From positions 1-15,348 of the forward strand of contig USJU01000028.1 in NCBI GenBank assembly GCA_900555085.1: a stretch of DNA of 15,348 nt, read 5' to 3'. The stretch is from an uncultured Clostridium sp. (lineage in GTDB: Bacteria; Bacillota; Clostridia; TANB77; CAG-508). Shown here piece by piece: positions 1-5,510 of the stretch. Below the pieces are notes generated by a model. That model saw only the letters and a list, made by a program, of their open reading frames with translations, was not told where the DNA came from and did no database searches. Each line of letters opens with the position of its first letter. The stretch's first letter is position 1. The position numbers and the translations under genes are program-made.

Positions 1-453
1 CTTATCTTCAATCATTAAATCTATATTATTTTGTTTGCATATTTCCAATTTATCTTCTGGACTAAAGATTATATTGTCAAAATGTATTTGATTAATTTTT
101 AGCCAATTTAATACAATATTTCTATTTTCTTCTATGGTCATTACATCTGCTGAATGAGATAAAAAAGAGCCTCTAGCCGTAATTATATAAATTTCATGTC
201 CATCTTTTTTTAATTTATCAATGACCTCATTTGCAAACTTCCTTGCTTCGACATTAATTGAATATTCCCTAAAATATTTGTTCCAAAATTCATCATCTAA
301 TTTAATGTCAACATCAAATATTTCATTTGTTTCATATCCCTTGTAATTCTTTATTTTTAAACCATATTTTTCATAAAAAAACTTACTTCCATAATCTAAC
401 TGCCATTGTTCTATATCAGTTAAAACTCCATCTATATCTATTCCTATTTTCAT
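1..453 (-). CDS. 5'-deoxynucleotidase-like HAD protein (NT5C/YqfW type), partial
   Basis: This is the N-terminal 151 residues of a HAD-superfamily phosphatase; the C-terminus lies beyond the left window edge. All four HAD motifs can be seen. Motif I is DIDGVLTD (nucleophile D6, acid D8), motif II is TAR at 92-94, the motif III lysine is probably K135 in SPEDK, and motif IV is the acidic IED near residue 150. The layout (cap inserted after motif I, W/F-rich stretch FWNKYFREY) fits the cytosolic 5'(3')-deoxyribonucleotidase family, which removes phosphate from (deoxy)nucleoside monophosphates. The ATG at 453 follows an AAAGGA ribosome site and lies 15 bp after the stop of the S66 peptidase gene, so it is probably the last visible gene of the operon starting near 3809. 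Substrate is inferred from family only; another small phosphorylated substrate is possible. Confidence 0.8.
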   Translation of the reverse strand, partial: MKIGIDIDGVLTDIEQWQLDYGSKFFYEKYGLKIKNYKGYETNEIFDVDIKLDDEFWNKYFREYSINVEARKFANEVIDKLKKDGHEIYIITARGSFLSHSADVMTIEENRNIVLNWLKINQIHFDNIIFSPEDKLEICKQNNIDLMIEDK

Positions 454-468
454 ATTCTTATTTTTCCT

Positions 469-1389
469 TTACTTTAAAAACTTTTCTATTATTTCAACTT
501 CCTCATTTTCACAATCAATTTTACAGAATCCACCTATTGGTATAACAGAATTTACAATCTTGTGACCAAAATCATTACATTTAACAATAGGGAAATTATA
601 TTTCTTTGAATATTCAAGTAATATATCTTCCATTTGAGGATATGTATTTTCATCTTTTTGTAGATCATAATTATACCCAACGACAATACCTTTTATTTTA
701 TCAAAAATACCATATTGTTTTAAATGTGCAAACCTCCTTTGACATTCATTAGGTGATGTTTTATAGCTTTCTATAAATAGAATATTATCTTGCATATCTG
801 GTAAATATTCTGTTCCTAATAAATACATCATACACCCTAAATTTGTACCAATTATTTTTCCTTCTGCATTTCCCTTCTTAATAATATTTTTTTTGCCATT
901 ATTGAATTTATCTAATTTTTTATTAACAAATGCTTCTTCAAACACTTGATATTGTTCTTTTGCATATTCAGTTCCAAATGAAACAAAATCTGGTCCACTA
1001 AATGTTACTAATTCTGTTTTTTTGTAAATAGCTTGAAGTAACACTGTTATATCGCTATAACCTACTAGTATTTTAGGATGTTTTTTTATTTCTTCATAAT
1101 CTAATAAATCAATAAATGTATTACATGTTTGTCCTCCTGCTAGACAAATAATTGCTTTTACTTCATTATCTTTAAACATATTCATCATATCTTCTGCTTT
1201 TTGTTTTCTAGTACCACATGAACCATAGTAATCTTCTTTTATATATTTACCAAATTTAATTTTAAAGCCTTTACTTATTAACAATTTTTCTGCTCTTTTA
1301 AAATCTTCAAATCTGTTATTTAAAGCTAAACTATTTGATACTCCCACAACACCTATTGTATCTCCGTAATTTAATTTATTTGCTAGCAT
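469..1389 (-). CDS. S66 family serine peptidase, MccF-like (LD-carboxypeptidase fold)
   Basis: A 306-residue cytoplasmic protein with the complete S66 catalytic triad: nucleophile S112 in GYSDIT, E207 in LFIES, and H276 in FGHK. A Gly-Gly motif (LAGGQTCN, 83-90) before the nucleophile probably forms the oxyanion hole. The family includes LD-carboxypeptidases that trim the muropeptide L,D bond and MccF, which inactivates microcin C by cleaving its peptide-nucleotide linkage. The start GDTIGVV, the GTEYLPDM segment after the domain junction and the overall length resemble the MccF-like branch more than LdcA. No signal peptide is visible. It lies between an MFS permease gene and a nucleotidase gene in one operon, which favours a detoxification or recycling role, but the substrate cannot be read from the sequence. 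The ribosome site AAAGGTG is about 11 bases from the ATG, a little distant. Confidence 0.85.
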   Translation of the reverse strand: MLANKLNYGDTIGVVGVSNSLALNNRFEDFKRAEKLLISKGFKIKFGKYIKEDYYGSCGTRKQKAEDMMNMFKDNEVKAIICLAGGQTCNTFIDLLDYEEIKKHPKILVGYSDITVLLQAIYKKTELVTFSGPDFVSFGTEYAKEQYQVFEEAFVNKKLDKFNNGKKNIIKKGNAEGKIIGTNLGCMMYLLGTEYLPDMQDNILFIESYKTSPNECQRRFAHLKQYGIFDKIKGIVVGYNYDLQKDENTYPQMEDILLEYSKKYNFPIVKCNDFGHKIVNSVIPIGGFCKIDCENEEVEIIEKFLK

Positions 1390-1410
1390 AAAATTTTTTT
1401 CACCTTTCTT

Positions 1411-2601
1411 TTATTTTTCAAATTTTTCTATCTTTCTTATATTTAATCCCATTATAAATATTGATAATGTTAATAAAACCATAACAACATTTAAGACCAA
1501 ATTACTTCCACTTACTCCAGCCAATAAGAGCATTAGATATCCAAAAACTCTACCACAATTTAATATTCCTTCTCTTATTGCAAAGAATTCACATTGGTTA
1601 TTTTTATCCACAATATAACTATCTGATAAATTGAATAATCTAATTTCTCTTGTTAATGTAAGCAATGATGTAAATATAACATAACAAACATTATAAATTA
1701 TAACAGTTATATTGTTCCTCCATACTAATAATATTAAGACTGATATTACTGGTAATATACTAGAGATTATTATAATTTTCTTATCGTCTCTGTTTTTATA
1801 TATTTTTCCATACATATGAACACAAATCATTGATAATACTGTTGTTATTGAAGTTATTATTCCTAAATTCATATTCGTTTTAAATGAATTAAATATAAGT
1901 ACAGTCATTAAAACTTCTAACGCTCCATCACTTACATTCATACCTATAAAAAATTCTACTATTGACATTTTTCTTATTTGTTTATTATTTTTTAGTTTAT
2001 TCCAAGTATTTTTAAAATTAAATTTAGGTAAATTTTTTTCTTCTTTTGGCATTAACATAAATGAAAGTATTATTTGAATAAGTGATATAAATAATATAAT
2101 AACAGCAGTTAATTCATAATTAGTTGCTGTTATTATTGAACCTAATAAAATTGGGCACAATATTCCAATAACTGATGAGACAATTTTTGATTTTACAGTA
2201 TATTCAGTTCTTTCATTATTATCTATTTTATTTATTACAAATAAATTATAAGGGAACCAATAAGCACTTGATGAAATTCCATAAAGTACCGATATTATTT
2301 CTAAATGATTGATTATTTTTTCTTTTAAAACAATGATTGACATTATGTAAAAAAAGTTTAATATTACACCAATCCTAAACATTCCTATTCTAAATTTGTT
2401 CTTTATAATATTTGCAACAATAAAAGTACCAATAGCAAGTAATATATATGAAAATATATAATAAATAGATAAATCTATTATACTTTCTTGTGATGTCTTT
2501 ATAAAATATGCTGTTAGAAATGGTCCTAAAAATATTACCATTATTTTTTTCATTGCGTTTATTGCAATTATGATATTTCCTTCTATATTTTTACTTTTCA
2601 T
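1411..2601 (-). CDS. Major facilitator superfamily permease
   Basis: A 396-residue integral membrane protein made almost entirely of hydrophobic helices, about 12 by eye, with a basic and acidic central loop (roughly residues 183-212, LMPKEEKNLPKFNFKN onward) dividing two six-helix halves. This is the usual MFS plan and length. The loop after helix 2 has basic residues (KNKFRIGMFRIG) at the place of the MFS loop 2-3 motif, though not a textbook match. No substrate-defining motif is recognised. The upstream HAD gene ends 8 bp before the ATG, and its stop codon touches the GGAG ribosome site, so translation is probably coupled. Location next to an MccF-like peptidase makes an exporter of a peptide or nucleotide-like compound an attractive but unproven idea. 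Confidence 0.8.
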   Translation of the reverse strand: MKSKNIEGNIIIAINAMKKIMVIFLGPFLTAYFIKTSQESIIDLSIYYIFSYILLAIGTFIVANIIKNKFRIGMFRIGVILNFFYIMSIIVLKEKIINHLEIISVLYGISSSAYWFPYNLFVINKIDNNERTEYTVKSKIVSSVIGILCPILLGSIITATNYELTAVIILFISLIQIILSFMLMPKEEKNLPKFNFKNTWNKLKNNKQIRKMSIVEFFIGMNVSDGALEVLMTVLIFNSFKTNMNLGIITSITTVLSMICVHMYGKIYKNRDDKKIIIISSILPVISVLILLVWRNNITVIIYNVCYVIFTSLLTLTREIRLFNLSDSYIVDKNNQCEFFAIREGILNCGRVFGYLMLLLAGVSGSNLVLNVVMVLLTLSIFIMGLNIRKIEKFEK

Positions 2602-2609
2602 TTTTTCTC

Positions 2610-3308
2610 CTACATTATTTCATTTATTATTTCTGATACACTATTGCATTCTTTTTTTGCAACTTTTTTTAACACATCAACTGATTTTTTCATTGCATAA
2701 CCATTAAAATCTTTTATCATTTCAATATCACTATATCCATCACCTATTGTGTAAATTTCTTCTTGATTGATTCCAATTTTTTTTGATAATAATTTTATTG
2801 ATTTGGATTTATCTGTATTTTTTGATATTATTTCTATTGAATTACCACTAACATAATAAATATTTAAAATATCTCCATATTTTTCTTCTAAATTTTTCTG
2901 AATTTCATTTGAATATTCTAAATCATTATATTTAACATGAACTTTAGTTAAGTTCTTATGTTCAAATTCAACTCTACTTTCTATCAAGCTACAACAAAAA
3001 TATCTCTCTGCATTTTTTATATGTAAATCAGATTTCAAACTATCTAAAATCTCGTTTGGCATTGTAGTTTCAAAAATAATATTATCTTCTTTATCTAAAA
3101 TTGTTGCTCCATGATTTATAATAACATAGTCATATTCAATATTATATTGTTTTTTCTTTTTCATAAAATCGTCATAACTTCTACCTGTTGCTATAACAAA
3201 CATATTACCTTTATTTATAAATTTTTTTACTGCAATTTTGTTTTTTTCTATATCTTCATCATTTAAATAAAATGTTTGATCATAATCACTAACTAATAAT
3301 TTCTTCAT
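2610..3308 (-). CDS. Cof-type HAD phosphatase
   Basis: A 232-residue HAD phosphatase of the Cof/YidA type, which dephosphorylates sugar phosphates, FMN or related small molecules in the cytoplasm. Motif I is SDYDQT (nucleophile D8, acid D10), motif II is ATGRS (T41), the motif III lysine is in DKSKS (167 or 169), and motif IV is GDGYSD (189-194). The C2-type cap lies between motifs II and III. Residue Q11 follows the catalytic acid where G is more common, otherwise the set is complete. The length is slightly short for the family (typically about 260-270). The ATG has a GGAG site 6 bases upstream and lies inside the preceding gene, whose stop is 20 bases further on, so translation is likely coupled. 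The exact substrate is unknown. Confidence 0.85.
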   Translation of the reverse strand: MKKLLVSDYDQTFYLNDEDIEKNKIAVKKFINKGNMFVIATGRSYDDFMKKKKQYNIEYDYVIINHGATILDKEDNIIFETTMPNEILDSLKSDLHIKNAERYFCCSLIESRVEFEHKNLTKVHVKYNDLEYSNEIQKNLEEKYGDILNIYYVSGNSIEIISKNTDKSKSIKLLSKKIGINQEEIYTIGDGYSDIEMIKDFNGYAMKKSVDVLKKVAKKECNSVSEIINEIM

Positions 3309-3627
3309 TTATTTCTCCATATCCATTATATATTTTTCCACCGTTAATCAAAAATTCTTTTATTTTTCTTTGAAGTGATGTCTTTTCTGATAAATTTTTA
3401 TAATTATCACATTCTCTCATATTAAAAACAAAATTTAATATATCATCTATTCCATTTTTATCTTGCCTTATATCAAACAATTTTTGTAATTTTACTATAT
3501 TAGAATTTTCATCTAACATTGAAGCAATTTCTTGACTTAATAACCAAGATTCGCAAGTATATTTTGGTCTTTTTACATTATAGGATAATCTTGTCCAAAT
3601 AACTCTTTTGGATTTTTTATTTCCCAT
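3289..3627 (-). CDS. Unrecognised protein, 3' part of a frame-split gene
   Basis: An open frame of 112 codons that lies in the -1 frame relative to the upstream frame (3573-3809) and overlaps its end. It carries what looks like the C-terminal two thirds of one protein: basic NVKRPKYTCESW, then amphipathic helices to a NGGKIYNGYGEINEE tail. The ATG at 3627 has no convincing ribosome site, so independent translation is doubtful. The two frames would join if one base were restored at the CCTATAATG stretch (around 3581), giving about 173 residues. The stop lies inside the following HAD gene (20-base overlap). I recognise no family. It may be a disrupted gene, a sequencing error, or a product of ribosomal frameshifting. 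Confidence 0.55.
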   Translation of the reverse strand: MGNKKSKRVIWTRLSYNVKRPKYTCESWLLSQEIASMLDENSNIVKLQKLFDIRQDKNGIDDILNFVFNMRECDNYKNLSEKTSLQRKIKEFLINGGKIYNGYGEINEEIIS

Positions 3628-3809
3628 AATTTTCTATATTCATCTGTTTTATCCTCATATAGTAATTTGTATATATCATTAAATTTGTTTAAAATTTCAT
3701 TGTTTTTATTTATATTTTCTATGCATTGATAGCATTTATTTTTATATTCTTTATCAGTTATGTTATAAAAGTTTAGAGCTTCATTTATATTTTTGTATTC
3801 TATTTCCAT
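3573..3809 (-). CDS. Unrecognised protein, 5' part of a frame-split gene
   Basis: A 78-codon frame that opens the minus-strand operon. The ATG at 3809 is chosen because AGGAG stands 5 bases upstream; an in-frame ATG at 3833 has no such site. The product is helical and charged (MEIEYKNINEALNF..., ending KNPKELFGQDYPIM). It stops at 3573 just after the point where the downstream open frame appears to continue the same protein. An A-AAA-AAT heptamer, in the correct phase for -1 slippage, is at 3618-3612 within the overlap. Function is unknown. Its position as first gene suggests it serves in the same process as the HAD phosphatase, permease and peptidase that follow. Confidence 0.6.
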   Translation of the reverse strand: MEIEYKNINEALNFYNITDKEYKNKCYQCIENINKNNEILNKFNDIYKLLYEDKTDEYRKLWEIKNPKELFGQDYPIM

Positions 3810-3851
3810 TTTTACTCCTATTATTTTATTCAATATTTCAAATCTTGTTTT

Positions 3852-3891
3852 ATATTATCATAAATATAAATTTCTTACAATAAATATGCAA
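3852..3891 (-). promoter_or_regulatory. Two overlapping sigma-A-type promoters for the minus operon
   Basis: On the minus strand TTGCAT (3891-3886) is 17 bases from TATATT (3868-3863). Offset by 11 bases, TTGTAA (3880-3875) is 17 bases from TAATAT (3857-3852). Either would start transcription 35-55 bases before the ATG at 3809. The region is very AT-rich, so chance matches are possible. Confidence 0.5.
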
Positions 3892-3924
3892 AAAATAAAG
3901 TGCTATTAACTAACACTTTATTTT
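3892..3924 (-). terminator. AT-rich perfect hairpin, possible minus-strand terminator
   Basis: An 11-bp perfect stem (AAAATAAAGTG with CACTTTATTTT) encloses an 11-base loop. Read on the minus strand the right arm runs into TTTTTT, like an intrinsic terminator. It ends directly at the -35 of the next operon and could insulate it from transcription of the 3925-4262 interval. Confidence 0.5.
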
Positions 3925-4143
3925 AGTAATCACATGTTTTATATTATTTTTTCGTTTTTTTTATAAAAAAAGTTCATTTTTGCAGATTGTGTTTTTTTAT
4001 TTTACAGTATCAACAGTTAGCTGTTCGTGTTGTTTTCTGACACCCAAGGACTGGTCCTCAACTTATGGCTTATTTGTGCCAGGTTAATATGTGGCTTGAG
4101 AAGTATCAGCCAAGAATTGAATTATAGAAATAAAAAAACACAC

Positions 4144-4169
4144 GGGTCGTCGGGACGCCGACCCCTACA
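4144..4169. repeat. GC-rich hairpin repeat unit ending CCCCTACA
   Basis: GGGTCGTCG-GGA-CGCCGACCC forms a 9-bp stem with one mismatch, followed by CTACA. On the minus strand the unit starts TGTAGGGG. It is much richer in G and C than the surroundings and shares CCCCTACA with a second unit 72 bases downstream, in the same orientation. It looks like a dispersed intergenic repeat. Read on the minus strand it is followed by GTGTG and seven T, so terminator activity is possible. Confidence 0.45.
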
Positions 4170-4229
4170 ACATTTGACATTAATTTATTTAAATATTAAA
4201 TATATACTATCTTTCTATATTTTTAAACG

Positions 4230-4243
4230 TCCGCCCCTACAGC
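4230..4243. repeat. Second, partial copy of the CCCCTACA element
   Basis: TCCGCCCCTACAGC repeats the CCCCTACA core of the unit at 4144-4169 in direct orientation, with a similar GC-rich flank (cgtccg against gacgccga) but no hairpin. Two copies this close in an AT-rich gap suggest two remnants or the edges of one element. Confidence 0.35.
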
Positions 4244-4262
4244 AAAAACAGAAATTTTTCAT

Positions 4263-4297
4263 AATAAAAGGTCGCTAACTGACTGCGACCTTTTATT
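4263..4297. terminator. Strong bidirectional intrinsic terminator
   Basis: A perfect 13-bp stem (AATAAAAGGTCGC with GCGACCTTTTATT) encloses a 9-base loop. A U-rich tail follows on the plus strand and AT-rich tracts on the minus strand. It lies 18 bases beyond the stop of the minus-strand gene at 4315, which it probably terminates. Confidence 0.8.
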
Positions 4298-4314
4298 TAT
4301 CTTTTTAATTAATT

Positions 4315-4596
4315 TTAATCAAAGATTTTTAAACATTCTTTAACATATTCTTGCTTGTATTCTTCACCAAAGATTCCATACAAGTATTTTATCCAAGCTT
4401 TTGTTGATCCTCCATCTGAAAAAAAATCCTCTAATCTAATGTTATCTACATAATCATTTTGTTCTCTTTCTAAAGAACATAAATAATTTTGCTCATTATT
4501 CCAGAAGTGCCAACTATAACTCCATCCTTCTTTCGGTGGATATTGTTGTTCTAAAAATGATTTGACTTGTTTGTCAGTTAGCTTTTCGATAAACAT
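4315..4596 (-). CDS. Small unrecognised soluble protein (93 residues)
   Basis: An aromatic and acidic protein with several tryptophans (GWSYSWHFWNNEQNYL, residues 24-39) followed by an acidic stretch (DNIRLEDFFSDGG) and a helical C-terminus ending in FD. There is no signal peptide, membrane helix or familiar motif, and I do not recognise the family. Evidence that it is real: an AAAGGAG site 9 bases before the ATG, a consensus promoter about 100 bases upstream in the end of tdk, two leader hairpins, and a strong terminator 18 bases after the stop. It is therefore probably a single-gene transcription unit that can also receive read-through from the tdk operon. Confidence 0.7.
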   Translation of the reverse strand: MFIEKLTDKQVKSFLEQQYPPKEGWSYSWHFWNNEQNYLCSLEREQNDYVDNIRLEDFFSDGGSTKAWIKYLYGIFGEEYKQEYVKECLKIFD

Positions 4597-4630
4597 ATGC
4601 TCACTCTCCTTTGCAATTCTGCTTGTGCAT

Positions 4631-4675
4631 TTTTAATAGTTAACTCTATTAAAACTCCTGGTGTTTCTTTAGGAG
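4631..4675 (-). promoter_or_regulatory. Two tandem hairpins in the 5' leader of the 93-residue gene
   Basis: In transcript order, CTCCT/AGGAG (4675-4655, 11-base loop) is followed at once by a perfect 9-bp stem TTTTAATAG/CTATTAAAA (4654-4631, 6-base loop). The UCUCCU at the start of the first hairpin could instead pair with the gene's own AGGAGA ribosome site at 4610-4605. Regulatory function is inferred only. Confidence 0.4.
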
Positions 4676-4698
4676 ATTATAAAATTTATATATTGCGT

Positions 4699-4727
4699 AT
4701 TATATCCTGTTCAGTTATTTATGTCAA
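4699..4727 (-). promoter_or_regulatory. Perfect consensus sigma-A promoter inside the end of tdk
   Basis: TTGACA (4727-4722) and TATAAT (4704-4699) are separated by exactly 17 bases, matching the consensus at all 12 positions. The -35 hexamer is made by the final Leu-Thr codons and first stop base of tdk. Transcription would start near 4692, giving a leader of about 95 bases for the 4315-4596 gene. Confidence 0.8.
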
Positions 4728-5261
4728 TTCATTTTGTATCAATTTTTCATAGCAACTGCTACATACTGGCATATATTGACTGTCCCCTATTAAGATGTCT
4801 CCATCTTTTTTTGTTTTACAATAACTGTATACTGCATTTTCTGATTTACAACATTCACATATTGATGTCATCATTTTTACATTGTCTGAATTGCAAAGCA
4901 ATTCTCCCATTTTTCCAAATGGTTTTCTTTCTGCTGTTAGGTTTAGTCCAGATATAAAGAATTTTTTTCCTTTTGATGCTAGTTTTTGTATTGTATTTAC
5001 ATCGCCTTCTAAAAATTGAAATTCATCTATACAATATACATCTGCTTCGTAGTTTTTTATTTCGTTTATACTTTTTATATTAATTGCAGGAAATTTATTT
5101 CCATTTCTGTCTGTTATATCATCATTTGAAAATCTATTGTCTATTATAGGCTTAAATACTTTTACTTCTTTACCTGCTATAGATTGTCTATTTGCTGCAT
5201 TTATTAACATTTGACTTTTTCCACATTTCATTGGTCCTGAAAAAACATTTATATTTCCCAT
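4719..5261 (-). CDS. tdk: Thymidine kinase, type II
   Basis: Cytosolic type II thymidine kinase, 180 residues, which phosphorylates thymidine to dTMP using ATP in pyrimidine salvage. The P-loop is GPMKCGKS (9-16). The Walker B segment DEFQF (79-83) includes the likely catalytic base E80. The zinc-binding cysteines are C135 and C138 (ICECCK) and C167 and C170 (CSSC). The lasso region between these pairs is present and the length is slightly below the usual 190. A GGAG site lies 6 bases before the ATG. It is the last gene of the rpiB-to-tdk operon, 16 bp after the small charged protein. Its 3' end contains the promoter of the next gene, so codon choice there serves two roles. Confidence 0.93.
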   Translation of the reverse strand: MGNINVFSGPMKCGKSQMLINAANRQSIAGKEVKVFKPIIDNRFSNDDITDRNGNKFPAINIKSINEIKNYEADVYCIDEFQFLEGDVNTIQKLASKGKKFFISGLNLTAERKPFGKMGELLCNSDNVKMMTSICECCKSENAVYSYCKTKKDGDILIGDSQYMPVCSSCYEKLIQNELT

Positions 5262-5277
5262 TATCTACTCCATAAAT

Positions 5278-5496
5278 CTATCTTTCTTTTTCTTCTTCTA
5301 TAATTTTATCTATTCTTTTTTGATTAGGATTTGGTGAATCTATAAGGTACTCTTTTATTCTTATTTCTTTTTTGCTATTTACCTTTTCTTTTAATTTTGA
5401 TATTCTATTTTTTTCTTTTTTTACAATTTCATTTACAGCATTTTGTCCCTTTTCATTCATTATTTCTTGTACTCTGCTTTCTTCTTCATTATTCAT
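5278..5496 (-). CDS. Small highly charged helical protein (72 residues)
   Basis: A 72-residue protein made mostly of Lys, Glu, Asn and Ile (KEKNRISKLKEKVNSKKEIR in the middle), likely a single long helix or coiled coil, with a short SPNPNQ break near residues 54-59. There is no cysteine, signal peptide or known motif, and I recognise no family. Evidence for expression is an AGAGGAG ribosome site 6 bases before the ATG and exact operon spacing: 14 bp after mutS and 16 bp before tdk. Such composition is common in AT-rich genomes, so the function stays open. Confidence 0.7.
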   Translation of the reverse strand: MNNEEESRVQEIMNEKGQNAVNEIVKKEKNRISKLKEKVNSKKEIRIKEYLIDSPNPNQKRIDKIIEEEKER

Positions 5497-5510
5497 AACT
5501 TTCTCCTCTC

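Larger units (their letters stand above)
3925..4262. other. Non-coding interval with a GC-richer island
   Basis: No convincing gene was found. From about 4010 to 4245 the base composition is richer in G and C than the flanks. Short inverted repeats follow one another on the plus strand: AACAG/CTGTT (4012-4025), AGGAC/GTCCT (4047-4058), TGGC/GCCA (4066-4081) and TGGCT/AGCCA (4092-4112). A 28-codon open stretch (4041-4124, HPRTGPQLMAYL...) without a start codon might be a decayed coding remnant. Arms are only 4-5 bp, so structure is not proven. Confidence 0.4.

Noticed and set aside
3940..3976. T-run then A-run (near 3954-3971) as a terminator or origin element
   Set aside because: It is a simple low-complexity T/A tract without a GC stem or repeated boxes. 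Such tracts are common in this genome.
4027..4278. Plus-strand open frame of 83 codons in the intergenic island
   Set aside because: It has no ribosome site, runs through the repeat hairpins and into the terminator stem, and its product resembles no protein. It is an accidental open frame.
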